Part shown: positions 6,660 through 21,600 of the stretch, one piece after another
Layout: each line of letters starts with the position of its first letter
How positions within the stretch are numbered: the first letter of the stretch is position 1
Source: Marinactinospora thermotolerans DSM 45154
GTDB lineage: Bacteria > Actinomycetota > Actinomycetes > Streptosporangiales > Streptosporangiaceae
Reading direction: 5' to 3'
DNA length: 43,971 nucleotides
Assembly: GCF_900167435.1 (NCBI RefSeq)
Contig: NZ_FUWS01000005.1
Span: 102,991-146,961, forward strand
Program-made: the position numbers and the translations under genes
The notes under the pieces: model-generated
The model's input: the letters and a program-made list of their open reading frames with translations, nothing else
The model's database searches: none
Told to the model about the DNA's origin: nothing

Positions 6660-9600
6660 TTCGACCCGCCCCCGCCCGGCGGCCGCAACATCGACGTCGA
6701 CGGTCCGCCACCGCCCCGGGACACGCCCGAGAGCCTGCCGGACCCGGAGCCCGGCAACGCCGGCCCGGGTTCGCTGAGCAACGGTCCGGACATACCGTCC
6801 ACCCGCAGCGGCTCGGACGACCTCGCCCAGACCCCACCGCCCCGGAGCACGCCCGAGGAGGCTCCGGACAGCTCCCCCACGCCGACGCCGGAAGGCTCTC
6901 CGGCCCCCACTCCGTCGTCCGCCGGGAACACCGCCCCCGACGCCGCCGCGCGCACGACGCCGGACAACGCGTCGGACAACTTCCCGTCCAGCGCCGCCGA
7001 CGAGGTGGGGGACGATGTTCCCCTGCTCGGCTTGCGCGACCGCAACACCCCCCTCGACAACCCCACCGGGGCGATCACGCCCGACTTCAACCGGGATCTG
7101 TCCAAGATCTTCGGCAAGAATCAGGACCAGATCCTGGCCCCCTGGCGCAACGACGTCGGCTGGCTGGACCCGAAGACCGCCCGGCAGTTCCGCGATGACA
7201 TGGCGGACCTGTTCGAGCACCAGTTCGGCAACACGATCGGCCGCGACGCCGCCCGGCAGCTCGGCAGCGACTACGCGGACACCTTCGCCAAGAACTGGCA
7301 GAAGCCCGAACTGCGCAGCAGCCTCGACGAGCTGCTCGCCAGCCACCCGACTCCGCTGCCCCAGGGCACCCGGGACTTCCTCTCCAATGGTGTCCCCAAC
7401 ACGCTCACCAAGACGCTCAACGAGTACGGCGCCCGCTGGTCGGACCGGTTCAAGCAGCTCGCCTTCGCCTCCGGTTCCGGCGCCCTCCAGGGCTACCTGG
7501 GCGAGGGACTCACGAACCTGTACATGGAAGGGGAGTTCAAGGCGAACGGCATGTCCGCGGTGGCCGGTGCCTCCAGCGGCGCGCTGACGACCCTGGCCAC
7601 CCTGGGTGGCACGTCCGTCATCAACTCCCTCAAGAACATGGGGCCGATCGACCTCCCGACCCCGCCGCCCATGGAGACCACCTCCGGCGCCTCCAGCGAC
7701 CCGGGCAACGCGTCCGGCCCCTCGAATGCTCCCGCTCCCAACCCCGACGGCTCCAGCAGCGATTCCAGCAACAACGGCCCCGGCACCGCTGAGTCCAGCC
7801 GGGGCAGCGACAGCGAGTCGCCGGGCACGGAGGACATCGAGCTCTCGCAGGGTGGCCGCGGAACGGACGGCCGCCCGGCCACGGTGTCGAGCGACACCCC
7901 GTCCCCGCAGCGCGACCGCTCGGCGGATACGGCACCGGACCCTGCCGACGACCGGCGGGACGCCCCGGCGCCGGGACAGCGGCCCAGCAACGACAGCCGC
8001 CCGGCCCCAACACCGGAACAGTCCGCCGAGGACACCACCACCAGCAACCAGAACGACACCCCGGCACCCCAGCAGCGGCCCACCCCGCAGAACACGCCGG
8101 GGCAGCAGTCGTCCGGCCAGAGCCGCACCTCCCCCAGCGCCGACCCGGAGGTCATGGCGCTGATCAACCAGATTCTCAACCCGGGACAGCACGGCTCCGG
8201 TCTCGGCTCTCTCCCCGGGCTGGGGCAGGCGGGACCGAACGTCGTCCAGGTCTACGCGGTACCCGAGATCCAGACCAACGGCGCGAACGGCAACGGCGCG
8301 AACGGCAACGGCCAGAACAGCACCGCCGGGCCGGCGCCCGCGCACCAGCCGGGATCCCAGGCGGCCACGTCGCGGGCCGGCGGCACCACCCAGCAGAGCG
8401 GCGGCACCACGCAGTCGAACCGTGCCGCCGAGGAAGGTGGCTCTGAGTCGACGCGGCAGACGGCCCGCACCACGTCCGGCACGGACGAGCGCGGCGAACC
8501 GGACCCCACGGCACCGCTGACCGAGACGGCCGGGCAGCAGGGCACCGAGTTCGGGCGGGACACCGGGGCCGGCAACACCGAAGGGACCCGGGAAGACTTC
8601 ACGCCGATCCGCACCACGTCCGGCCAGGATACGCCCGGTCCCGTCACGGAGTCCGGCCCTCTCCGGGAGGACACCACCTCGCAGTCGCCCACCGGCGAGG
8701 GGAACGTCACGTCGCAGTCCGGTGAGGGGCAGCAGCCGGGCGGCGACGAAGAGACGGCGCCCCGATCCGACGTCGATTCCGAGTCCGACTCCGAGTCCGA
8801 GTCCGGCACCGAGAACCAGCGGGACGAGCGCCCGCTGCCCCAGCCGCCGGAGCACGTCCGGCAGCTCGGCATGGAGGCCGACCGGCGGGCCACCGAGCTC
8901 GACACCGCGCGGGAGGACGTCGAGCAGGCGGAGCGACGGGTCACCCAGCTGGAGAGCTGGGAGAAGGACTCCTCGGACGCGTACACCGCGTCGCAGAAGA
9001 AGCACGAGGAGGCCGAGACCGCCGCGAGGGACGCCCGGGCGGAACAGCGGCGCCACGTCGACTCGGCCGCCGCTGCCGCGGACGCCGCACGGGAGCGGGC
9101 AGAGCGGTCAGCGCGGGCCGCGCGGGCGGCCGAGGCTGCGGCCGAGCAGGCCAGGCAGCACCTCCAGAACGCCCGGGACGGGCAACGGGCGGCCCGCGAC
9201 CGGGCTAACGAGCTGCGCGCCGAGGCGGCGGAGGCCCGGCGGGAGGCCGCCCAGGTCCTGCGGGACGCCGACAGCGCTTCCCCGACGCGGCAGCGAAGCA
9301 CGCGGGACACGGCGAACGAGCTCCGTGCGAGGGCGGCGGAGAATCAGCGCAGAGCCACCCAGATTGAGAGGGACGCGGACGCCGCCCGGGAGCAGGCCGA
9401 AAGGAACGTGGAACGGGCCGACAGGACGGCGCGGGACGCCGCCCGGACCGCCGAACAGGACGCGCGCACCGCGCAGCGTGCCGAGGACGTCCGGGTGGAG
9501 ACGGTCTCGCAGGAACGTCGCGCCGTCGAGGCGGCCGACGAGGCGCTCCAGCAGGCCCGCGACACCATGGAGCGCGACCAGCGCAACATGTGGCGGGACC

Positions 9601-12600
9601 AGTTCGACCTCGCTCGCGCGCGGCAGGACCTCGGCAACGCGCTCCGGGAGGCAGCCGAGGCCGGAGAGCGCTGGCTCGACGCGCACCGGGCCTACCACCA
9701 GGCACGGGTGGGACACTTCCGCGAGGCCGCCGAGGCCGCGGAGCTGGCACGGGACAGGGCCGTTGATGAGCGGCGGGCGGCCCGGCAGCGGATGGCGGAC
9801 ATCGATGGCGAGGCTCAGCGGCTGCACGGCTATATGGAGGGCCTCCGCCTCTTCAACCCTGAGCGGTTCGAGACCGAACGCCCCCGGGCCAACGCGCGTA
9901 TGCAGGAGCTGCGCGAGCAGTACGCGGAGGCGGAGCAGCAGCGCGACGCGGCCCGGGAGGCGGTGCGGCAGCACCAGCGGGACTTCCGTGCCGCGCAGCG
10001 CGATGTCACGCGGGTCCAGCAGCAGGCGGAGGAGGCTGGGCAGCAGGCCGTGCGGGAGCGCGGCATTGTGGACGAGCAGGCGTCGCGGGCCGGCGAGTTG
10101 CAGTCGCCCGAGGCCACCGAGAACATCCGGGACCTCCAGGAGAAGGTGGCGACCGCGGAGCGGGACTCGGGGAAGAGCCGCGCGGACGACCTCGGCACCT
10201 ACAACCGTCAGCTCGACCACCTGCTCGGCAACGAGCTGCTGGAGCGCAACCGGGTCCGGCTGGACGTGCCGGACTCCTCGGGCCACACCGGGATCGACGC
10301 CGTCCTGCAGCGGTTCGACGGGCACCTGACCGATGATCTGCGCGCCCGCCTGGCGTCGGACTACGCCAGAAACCCCTATCCCTTCTTCAGCGAGCGCGGT
10401 CACACCGTGCGCAGCGGGAACGATTCGGCCACCCTGAAGCTGCGCTCGGCGAACAACGACTGGCGCCGGTCGGATGACGTGCGCGTCCGGCCGGACGACT
10501 CGGTGCCGGAGCTCGCCAACGCCGACACCGCCGGCCGGGAGATCAGCCACACCGGTAGCCGGACGGCGGGCTCCCGCCGCACCCTGGGCGGCGGTGCCTA
10601 CATCAACCCCATGCTGCCCATTCCGGACATGACCGTGGGGCCCGCCGTCAGCCCCGCGCTCGCGCTGGCGTTCAACCGGCCGACGGCGAGCGAGACGGTC
10701 GGTCAGGACACCTCGACCAAGACCGAGACGTCGGTCGGGGGCGGGCGGCACACCTACACGACCGACCTGGTCGCCGAGCTGTCCCGTGGCCCGGACGCCA
10801 CCGACAGCGACAGGGATGGCGGCACGCCCCTGCGGGACATCCACCGGACCGACGTCCCCAACGGCCTGAACATGACCGTGGAACTCGGCGACCGCGCGTC
10901 CGAGGCGCCGGACCACATCAGGCTGCACGACCCGTTCGCCTCCGGCACGCGGCCAGACGGGGCTGGCGACATTGGCACCCGGGCGCCGGTCGGCCACACC
11001 GGGAAGGTGAACGGCGTCTTCCACGTCCCCGCCGAGGAAGGCGCGGGCGGCCCCCGGACGACCATGGCCGACTGGGTCGCGGACCACATCAACCAGGAGC
11101 GGCCGTCAACGGCGCAGCGGCTCAAGGACACCCTCATTCCGGATGCCCTGCGCAGCCACGCCAACGATCCGCGCCGCGCCGACCGGGTGCGCGAGCAGCT
11201 TTCCGACGACGCGCTGCGCGACCTGATGCGGGACGCCTCCCAGGGCCCCGTCTACTTGGAGCTCGTGGACAACCGCGGGCGGCCCCGCATCGCCAAGATC
11301 TGGACGGTCCCCACGGACCTGACCCGGATCCCGGACGCGCCCGCCAAGCTGGACGTCAAGGACACGACCAGCTCGGCGACGACGACCGACAGCAAGCTCA
11401 CCCGCAGCGACGTCTTCAGCCCCGGGCTGGGTTTCGGCGCGGTGCTGCAGACGGTCGGCAGCCTGTTCCGGATCGAACTGCCCATGTTCGACTACCGGCA
11501 CGACCGCCAGCGTGGCCTCGGCAACTCGCGGCAGTCCGGCGCCACCACCAGCATGGCCAGCGAAACCAGCGACTCGGCCATGTACCACGTGAACCGGAAC
11601 TTCTACGTGCAGTTCGACGGGGAGGACACCGCGCACCGGTTCACCGGGAGCACGGTCGAAGCGCTGGGGATCGACGACGCCCAGCTGCTCGCCGACCCGC
11701 ATCGCAACGACGCCGACGCCCGGGAGCGCGCGAAGCACGTCCCCGCCTACCCGCACCTGCGGCGGGACAAGCCCGAGCACCTGGGCGGCACGACCGTGCG
11801 GGGCATCACCTGGCGGGACGGGAACCGGTACGCCAGCACGCCGCCGGCCGACGGGACGGACGGGGCGGCCGGCCGGGACGGCTCCGGGGGCACGCCCCCG
11901 CCACGGACGGTGTTCGACGCCTACGCCCAGCAGGTGCTCGACGGGATCGCCCGCACGTACCCCGGCCTAGTGATTCCCGACCTTGGGCGGCCGAGGGACG
12001 AGTTCGCGTACCGGCCGGCGGGTGAGCACGATGACGCGTTCTTCTCCCGGGAGAACCACTTCCGCCGCAGCCACCCGGTGGCTGTGTACAACACCCTCAA
12101 GGTGCTGGACGCGATTTCCGAGCAGAGCCTGTCCGACCGGGCCCGGGCCGACGACTGGTTCAACCAGGGCGTCGACATCCACCTGTACGAGACCGCGCGG
12201 TTCAACCCCGACCTCAGCAACTTCGACCCCCGGGACCCGGACAAGGAGGGCTGGCTGCGCAACCACACCGTCACCGTGCGGCTGAAGGCGACCCCGCGCG
12301 ACCGGGAGTTCGGCGGCACCGTCACCAAGAACCACACCACGGTCTCGACCGAGGGGAGTTCCGGGCGCAAGCGCCACGAGGAGCACAGCCGGTCGCACAC
12401 GGGCGGGGCCCGGGTCCGGGCGGTGTACCGCGACTACTCGGGGCAGGACGCCCGGGGCATGCCGTCCGCCCAGGGCGGTATCGGGATCCGGGGGCACGTC
12501 ACGCACACGTCCAGCCGGGGCCTCGACACCGGCGGTACCGACAAGAGCGCCGCGGAGTTCAAGGACAAGGGCGACACCGACATCTGGCGGTACCAGCTCG

Positions 12601-15600
12601 ACCTGCACGCCGAGATGGGCAAGTTCCGCAAGTTCGACGACCTCCCGCCGGACCAGCGCGAGGTGCGGACCGGCTCCGCCCGCGACATCTTCCGCTCACC
12701 GGACGAACGCGGCCCCAACCGCTACGACGGCCACCGCGTCAACCTCATGACCGACGCGAACGGCCAGCCCGTCCACCTCACCGCCCGCATGGAGCTGGAG
12801 GCCCCCGCCCAGCTCGACCCGCACGCCAGCGAGACCGAGCCCACCCCCCGGCGCACGCGTGCCCAGGATGACAGCACCGGCCTGCAGCGCGACCAGGCCC
12901 GCAACTTGATCAACGGCGGCCGGCCGGCCGCCCCGGCCCGGACGCCCCAGGCCGCCGGTCTCGACGCGGTCCCGACCTACACCCAGAAGATCAGCACCAC
13001 GGTCGATGACGTCGACCTGCGGCAGCGGCTCTACGGCCTACTGGGCAAGGCCCCCGGGCTGGCCCGCTACCTGAAGGAGCAGCCGGCCTCGCACGACTTC
13101 CTGCCCACGCACTTCTCGGACGACGAGCTCGCGGCGCAGGCCAAGCACCTGCTGCCGCCCGCCTCGGGGCACCGGGCACGGAACTGGATGCGGGACTTCG
13201 TCTTCAGTGGCCGGCACACCACGGCGCTGTTCGCCGACCGCACCGGCGTCACCTTCTACGACCCGCGGCCAAACTCCTCCATCAGGATCCGCTCCCAGCA
13301 CAACACGAACCTCAACCGCTCCCAGGGCTCCTCGTGGACCGGGGGCGTGGAGACCGAGGTTCGTGCGGCCGGCAACCCCAACCCGTCCGCCGAGAGCCTG
13401 CGCGCGTCCCAGGGGCAGGACCAGCTCCGCGCCAACCAGGCGAACGCGCCCACCATCCAGCCGATCTGGAACCCCCTCACCAAGTCGTGGACCACCGGCA
13501 CCAGCACGGCCGACTCGGCGACGTACTCCCAGAAGCGGAGTTTCGAACCGCAGGGCGGCGCCATCCCGTACACCGCCGACCTGAGCATCACGAGCGCGGC
13601 GGAGATCCGGAAGGACTGGGATCTCGCGCTCAACGTCGCCCGGCACTCCAGCGGTACCGACTTCCGTGGTATGCGGTTCACCGCCGACCGCGCCGAGTTC
13701 GGTTACGTGCCGGCACGCTCCGCCTACCAGGCCGGTCTGGTCAACGACCGGTACGTGCCGCCCGCGGGTAACGAGACCACCGGCCGGGCCATGCCACATA
13801 TCAACCCGCACCTCGACACCAGCCGGTTCCGGATCCGCCCCGGCTTCGAGGGGCAGGGCACGCGGCTGAGCAGCACGCCCCGGCCGCCGGATTCGGGGAC
13901 CGGTCCCGTCTCGACCGGTGTGCAGCTCGACGCCCGGCTGCGGCAGGACAACTACGGACTCACCGGCGAGAGCCGCGAATCCGTCCTGGCCGAGATCACC
14001 GCGCACGTCACCGGCCGCCGTGCGCCCAAGACTCTCGACGTGAAGCTGTACCACCTCGAAGGACTGGCGAACAACAAGATCGACCACGGCACGGTCAAGG
14101 TCGAGACCGTGCGGGAAAGCCCGGTCATCACCGACCTCGGCGGCAAGGGCAAGTTCGGCGAGGACACGGCCCTGTCGGCCTCGCGGAGCGACACGGATTC
14201 CGGGTCACGGAGCACCGGAACCCAGATCGAGGTGTCGGGTATGACCCCGGCCCCCTTCCCTGGCCAGGACCAGCCCGGCAACCTGCCCGACGACCTGCCC
14301 CGCAACCGGTTCATCAACATGGCGCCGGCCCCCGGCTCCGGGGTGTCGTCCAGCACGAGCCGCACGGACACCACGACGGGCAAGACCGACACCACCTCGA
14401 CCACCGAGCTCACCGGCCCCTACGCCATCGCCGAGACTCCCGAGCACATCAAGCTGACGGTCAGTTACGGCGGCCGTTCCTTCACCATCGAAGGCGACCA
14501 CGCCACCGTCCAGGAGGCCTTCGAGGCCGCTTACCTCGACGTGCTGCCCGACCGCCGCGCCGGGGAGACCGAGGGCAGCGGCCGGCCGGTGACCACGCCC
14601 GCTCTCCCACCCCGGGTACGCAACCCGCAGGGCAACTTCGATAACGCGATCCCGGCCTGGCGTCCGCAGCCGCGAGAGGGTGCCGAGGCGCCGCCGGACG
14701 CGACGCTGACGCCGCTGACCATCCAGGATCACGGCCAAAGCGTTGTGGACGCGAGCTACGTCGCGGTGGCCCGCGCGCACGGCTGGCCGCACACCGGCGC
14801 CCTCCGGCCCGCCGACATCCAGCAGGCCAAGGAATTCGTCTACAAGAAGACGGGCATCCGCCCCGACAACGACCCCATCGCGACGACCATTCACGAGGAC
14901 TCGCTCCGGGGCTACCTCAACGACGCCAAACGCGGCAACGGTGTCGGGCTCATCGACATTGGTGGCGGCACCAAGTGGCGGCTCGGCGCCCACCCGCACA
15001 TCGACCGGGCCACCGTGCTCGACGTCGCCGTCGAGTCCTCCACCACGGACTCCCTGTCCCGGGGCACCTCCCGCGCGACCGCCGCCGGCACGACGACCAC
15101 GACCAGCGGTGCCGTTCCGGTTCGCCCGGTGGGGATCACCTCGCCGGCGCCACCGGAGAACGACCCCACCGCCAGCATGCCCTACACGGTCGAGGCCGGG
15201 CAGGCCGGCTTCAACCCCAGCCACGAGCGCGGTGGGACCCGCACCGAGACCGTCACCGACACCGACCACGCGGTGCCCGGCCCGGACGCGAACTCCAAGC
15301 GCTCCTACCTGGTGTCCATCCCGGTCGACTGGGTCGTCTCCGCCGTGGTACCCCACCGCGCCGTCCCCGGATTCGGCCGGCCGCCCACGCAGGGCATGGC
15401 CGATGCCGCGTCGACCATCACCACCTGGGTCAGCGAGGCTGACGCCCGCTCTCTGGGCCTGCTCGACAACGTCCCCGCGAAGCCGTGGGACCGGGTCGCG
15501 GACGCCCAGGAGAAGCTGGGCGACGCGGAGAAGACCTACTACGAAGCGCGGGCCAAGCTGCCGCCGCTGGTCCGGCGGCTGCTCGACAACCCCGGCGACG

Positions 15601-18600
15601 AGGACGCGCGCACGGAGTACGCGCTCGCTGAGCAGGAGTACACGAAGGCACGGCGGAAGTTCGAGCAGCGGTTCACCGCCTGGCGGGACGCGCAGGACCG
15701 TGCCCGCGCCACGATCGGCAACCCCGAGGCGGGCCTGACCGGCTTCGAAACCCCGAGGTCGAGTGAGTCGCCCAACGTCTCCGGCACCCCCACCCCGCTG
15801 CGGGAGACGCCACCCGGCAACTCCGGTGCCGGCACTTCGACCACGACCTACTTCCCGCCCCCGAACCCGGCCACCGGCCGCAGCGGGAACAATGTCACCG
15901 TCATGGCGGTGCAGACCGGCCCGGTCACGCCGCCGCCCCGCACCACCACGGGCAGCCTCCCGCCGGAACCAGGCCCGGTGGAGTCGGCACGCAACCGCGT
16001 GGGCGACGCCCAGGCGAACGTCGTCCGGTTCGAAACCAACCTGGAAAACACGCGCAGCGAGCTCGGCCTCGCCGACGACGACCTGTCCTACCTCGGCGGG
16101 CTGATCGAGGCCGCCCAGCTGCGGGTCACCGCCGCCCAAGCCGAGATCGACCTCGCCCAGGCACACCTCCACGACGCACGCGGCAGCCGCAGCGGCACCG
16201 AAACCGCACGCGCAGACATGGCCCGCGCCCAGACCGAACTCGACCGCGCGAACGCCGACCTCGCCCAGGCCCGCGACCACTACACCCAGGCCGGCGGCAC
16301 CTACCGCCCCGACGGCACCCCCGACACCCCCACCCAGTTCACACCCCCCACGGCCACCGACGGCACGCCCACCCCGCCGGCCACCGCGGACAGGGGGAGC
16401 GAGACGGAGACCGCAGCGGCCGTCCCCACGTCACGGGACCAGGAGCCCGCCCTCGCGGAGTGGCGGAGCAACCCCACGCACCAGGTGAACCCGGCATTCA
16501 TCGAGCCGCCCGCCGTCCCATTCCTCACCACGCCGCAGCCCGGCACCGTCGATCCGCTGCTGCAGAGCCAGATCGCCGCCGCGCTCGGGCAGCACATGTC
16601 GTCCGGCCTCCACCCCGGTCACGCGTACCCGATTCTGACCGCGTTCTACGACCACCACATCAATGGGGTGCCGATGCCCCACGTGGTCGCCAGGTTCACG
16701 GGCAACCCCGATGCCTACGCATCGATCGAACAGGCACTGCGCCACCAGTGGGGTCAGTGGCAGGGCTCCGGCCACCTGTTCTGGGCGTTCGACGCGCTCT
16801 ACCAGTCCGGTGGCGTCTTCGTGCCCCGCAACTTCTGGTCCACACTGCTGCCCCCGCCACGCCCCCCGATGCCCAGCGGCGGCGAGGGCAGCGTGGGCAT
16901 GACCTACCGCACCAACCGTCTCTCCGACGAGGAAGCCGGCTTCTTCTCCATCCGGGAGCTGGAAGGCCAGGACCGGGGCAGCCGTGTCCAGGACCTGCTC
17001 CCCCCGCACGAGGTCGAGGCCGTCCGCCGCTACGCCCGTGACGATTTCGACTTCGTGAATAGCGCGCTGCGCGGCCTGGACTACCTCCCTGATGCGGACC
17101 GCCCAAGTCTCCTCGACATGGTCGTCAATCTGGACAGCGCGCTCTCCCATCGGCCGTTCCCGCAGTCGTTCATCATGCAGCGCGGGGTCAACACCGACTT
17201 CATCAACATGCTCGGTGGCAACGTCGACAATCCGGCCGCCATGCGCAATCTGGTGGGCCAGGTCTACACCGACCCCGGCTACATGTCGGGCTCCCTGGGG
17301 GCCACCAGCCCGCTGGAACGCGATGTGTACATCGCGATCCGGGTGCCCGCCGGACACAACGGTCTCAGCACCATGCCGTTCGTGGAGACCGCCGCCGGGG
17401 AACGCGAGATCCTGCTGCCGCGCAACACCACGATGGTTCTCCACGCCGCCTACCAGGCCGAGGCCGTGCAGCCCGGGAGCGGCGAGCGGAAGCCCATATG
17501 GTTCCTCGAAGCCGAAATCGTCCCGCCCGGCTGGCGGCCCGGCCCCGACTGGCGCCCCTCCCCCTACGGCGACGTGCACGAGGGATACCAGGAAGGCTCC
17601 ACCCGGGACTCTGACTCCGACCTCGACGACTCCGACGACGACGTCAACGTTTACACGGTGCTCACCGAGCCGTCCCCGGCCACCGTGCCGGCCCCGGAGC
17701 CCGGTGGCCGGGCGGTCGACGTGCCGCAGGCCCGTGCCGCCCGGGCGCAGGCCGACGTCGTCCGGTTCGAGACCGGTCTGGAAGCCGCCCGCAGCGAGCT
17801 CGGCCTGGCCGACGACGACCTCTCCTACCTGGGCGGACTCGTCGAGGCGGCGCAGCTGCGGGTGACCGCCGCCGAAGCGGAGATCGACCTCGCCCAGGCA
17901 GAGCTGGCCGACGCACGCGGCGGCCGCATGGGCACCGAAACCGCACGCGCCGACCTGGCCCGCGCCCAGACCGAACTCGACCGCGCGAACGCCGACCTCG
18001 CCCAGGCCCGCGACCGCTACACCCAGGCCGGCGGCACCCTCACCCCCGACGGCGCCCCGGTACACACCGCGCCCACGGTCCCCGGAAGCACGACGCCCGC
18101 GCCGGCAGCCGACGGCACGTCCATCCTGTCCCAGCTCACCTCCGCGCCGAGGGCCCCGCTCACCCCCGGCGACCTTCCACAGGCCCCGGATAGCGATCCG
18201 GTGATCGGCGGGCGCGACGGTCTGACGCCGGAGCAGGCCGCCATGGCGCTGGAAACGTACTACGCCCACTATGTCGAAGGGAGCAGCCGCGACAACCTTT
18301 TCCGGGGCGACCACGACACCGAACAGTGGTTCCTGCAGACCACCGCCTACTGGCGGGAGAGCGGCGCCTTGCTGGAGGCGCTGCAGGGGCTCGAACGCGC
18401 GGGTTTCCAGCCCCCGCGCGACGGCTGGGAGAGCGTCGTCAACCCGACCAGCCGTTCCGTGCCGATCAGCACGTCGATGGCGGAAAGGTTCGGCAACGTC
18501 CCCGGCCAGTCGCGAAGCTTCACCGTCACGACGGATGACGGGAGCGTGCTGCCCGCCCGCATCACCCAGCGCGGCGCTCGCTCGGTCCCACCACGGTTCG

Positions 18601-21600
18601 AGTGGCACCGTATCCACCGGGACGGCGGCGACATCGTGGAGGGGCGGTACCGGCTGATCCGGCACCGGCCGCCCGCCGGGCTGGACCCGGACACCGTCCG
18701 GCAGGCCGAACAGCGGCTGGTGGCGGACCTTGAAGCCCAGATCAATGATGGCCGGCCGGTCCCCGACGGGCAGGGCGGCACCCGGGAACGCGTCCCCTAC
18801 ACCCTGCGCGACGGCAGCGAGCTCCGGCTGAAGGTGGAACTCGTCGACCCCACGGACGTGCCCGACGACACCGCCTACCACGGGCACCTGCTTTGGGAGG
18901 ATCCGGCGACCATCACGGGAAACCGGCCCGACCACACCGTGGCCGGTCCCGACGTGCTGGCGTGGTTCGGCTTCACCGAATCCACCGAGTCCCAGACCAG
19001 CCGGGAGTTGCAGCAGGCCGAGCGCACCGAGACCAACGCGCGGGACCAGCGGAGGCGGGCGAGGCAGGAGGAGGCCTGGGCCACCCAGGGTGTCCCCGAG
19101 CCCACGGACGATGGCTGGTTCGATTCGCAGGACTCACGGGAGGAGGCCCGGGTTGTAGCGGGTATCGCGCGCACCGCGCGGGAGCAGGCCGGTGACCTCC
19201 TAGCGAAGGGCGACATGTCCGGCGCCCTGGCCAAGCTGGCCGAGGCCCGTGACAAGGCCCAACAGGCCATGGCGTATCAGCGGGAAGCCCGGGACCTGCA
19301 CCCCACCCCTCAGCCGGCCGCAGCTGGCAGCACACCATCGGCATACGACCGCGCCCGGCTGGCCGAGGCCGAGACCATGCGCGCCGAAGCGGTCGAGTAC
19401 CGGGCCTTGGCCGACTCCCTGGATGCTGTGACGCAGGCGGTGCGCTTCCGCACGCCCGCGCACCAGGACGCGGTGCGCGATGCCGTGCCGCCACGGGTCA
19501 CCGCCGCCGCCCTGTCCCGTATCTCCGAACTCACCACGGAGTCCAGCAGCAGACCCGCTCCGGTCCACCAGGGGCTCGTTCCCATCGCCGACTTGGAGGA
19601 CCCGCGCAGCCAGGTGCCCGAGGCGCTTCGCCAGGCCTGGGAGGATGCCGTCCGCCAGGCCCCCGTAACCGTCGTTGGATCCCGCCCGGACGAATCCGGT
19701 GTGGACATCGGCAGCCGGGAGTTCAAGCTCTCGGCGCGTCCGGCCCGCCCCACCTACCCCGGTGACCCCAATGGAGTATCGATTCCGGGGCGCCCGGACG
19801 ACGCTCCCGAACGCCTGATCCCCAGCGATCCGCGCAGATTCGTAATTTCGCCCCGTTTGGTGGTTCGCAGGATTCCCATTCCGGATGCACTCCGGAGGCC
19901 CGGCGGCCCCACCCACGTCATTGACGTCGCCGTCGTCGTCAAATTCGACCCGAACGGGAACGACCCCGCGCTGGCCGCCGAACGCCTGGCGGCGGTCATC
20001 AAGAAGGCGCATGAGGTCGTCAACCACCGGCACCGGATCCCCAACCCGGACGGCACCGTCGGCGATCAGATTCACTTCCGACTGCTGGACGTGGACGATC
20101 CCGGCGTCCCCTGGCCGGCCGGCTACAGGGTCAACTGGCGCGCCACGGCTCCCGATGGGACTATCCCGCGCAACAGCGCTGGCAATTGGTCCATGGACTC
20201 GCCCCCAGAGGGCCTGGTCCATGAGGTCAAGCACTTGTTCGGCTTCCGGGACGAGTATTTCAAGCGCTCCGATACCGACACCAGCGTGCTGCGGGCCCGC
20301 CCCGACCACTCCCGGGTCGATCCCTCCGCCGCGAACATCATGACGCAGCCGAGGACACCGTTCACCGGGCTGCGTGAGCACCACCTCGCGGAGATCGCCG
20401 CGCGAATCCGGCCCGCGCTGGACCGCGACAACGGCGGACCCGTCCCATACCAGACGCCCACTCGCATCGCTGACCTTCCCGACTCGGCCGTCACCCCGCT
20501 GCTCGGCCAGGGCGTACTCGGCGATCCCGAGACGGTGCGCGACATCCTCGGCGCCTACTACGACCACCACATCCTCGGGCGCAGTTTCGAAGATGTCACC
20601 GACTACCCCAGCGGCATGCTGGTGCCCGACAGCTCTGGTGGGGAGCGCAGCGCGAACGCGCAGGAGCGGGCGGAACTGCTCCGCACGGCATGGAAGCAGT
20701 GGCAGGACAGCGGCGTCCTGCAGCCCGTCCTCGACACGCTCCCGCAGCAATCCACGCCCGGTGTGGGCTGGAGCGCCACCCTCCCCCACCACGGCAGCGC
20801 GCCGTCCGCCGACCCGGGCGAAGCCCCGCAGGACCCCGGAGGCAGCGAGGGCACGGACGCGCAGCCCGGCACGGACACCACCCAGAACCCGCAGACCACC
20901 CGGCCGCTCGCCCCGGAACCGCAGCAGGTCCGCGACCTCGCGGCCGGCGTCGTCCAGCGGGTGGCCGACGTCGACGCCGCCCGCGCGGACGTGGAGGCCG
21001 CCGCCCGCCGGGTGCGGCGGGCCGCATCCTGGGCGAAGGACTCCGAAGACGCCTACCAGACGTCCAGGAAGAAGTACGACGACGCCCTCGCCGACGCGCG
21101 GAAGGCCCGGGCGGAGCAGCGGCGCCATGTTGATCGCGCCACCAGCCGCGCCGACGCGTCGCAGGCCCAGGCGGACCGGTCCTGGGCGGAGGTGCAGGCC
21201 GCCCGGGAGCGGGAGGTGGCGGCCAACGATGCCGTCCAGGCCGCCCAGGCACGGCGGCAGACGGCCGGCGCCGAGCACCGCGCGGAAGCCGCCCGCGCCC
21301 GGCAGCAGGCCGAGCAGGTCCTGCGGGACGCGCAGGGCGGAACCCCGGACCAGCTGGCCCGCGCCCGCGATGACGCGGCCCGGCTGCAGGCGCAGGCCAC
21401 CGAGTCCGAGCGCGAAGCCGCCCGGCTCGAGCAGGAGGCCGCCGCCGACCTGCAGCGGGCTGAAGCGGCGGCCAGGGAGGCCGGCCGGGAAGCGGAGGAG
21501 CGCGCGGCCACCGCGCAGCAGCACGCGCGCACCGCGCAGCGTGACGCGGACATTCAGCGGGAGACCGTCTCGCGCTACCGGCCCGCCGTCACGGCCGCCG

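Noticed and set aside
8722-10329. + strand open frame of 535 codons within the giant gene, and several others
   Set aside because: The products are Arg/Pro/Ser/Thr-rich, typical +1 shadows of a high-GC gene, with no recognisable domain or ribosome-binding context.
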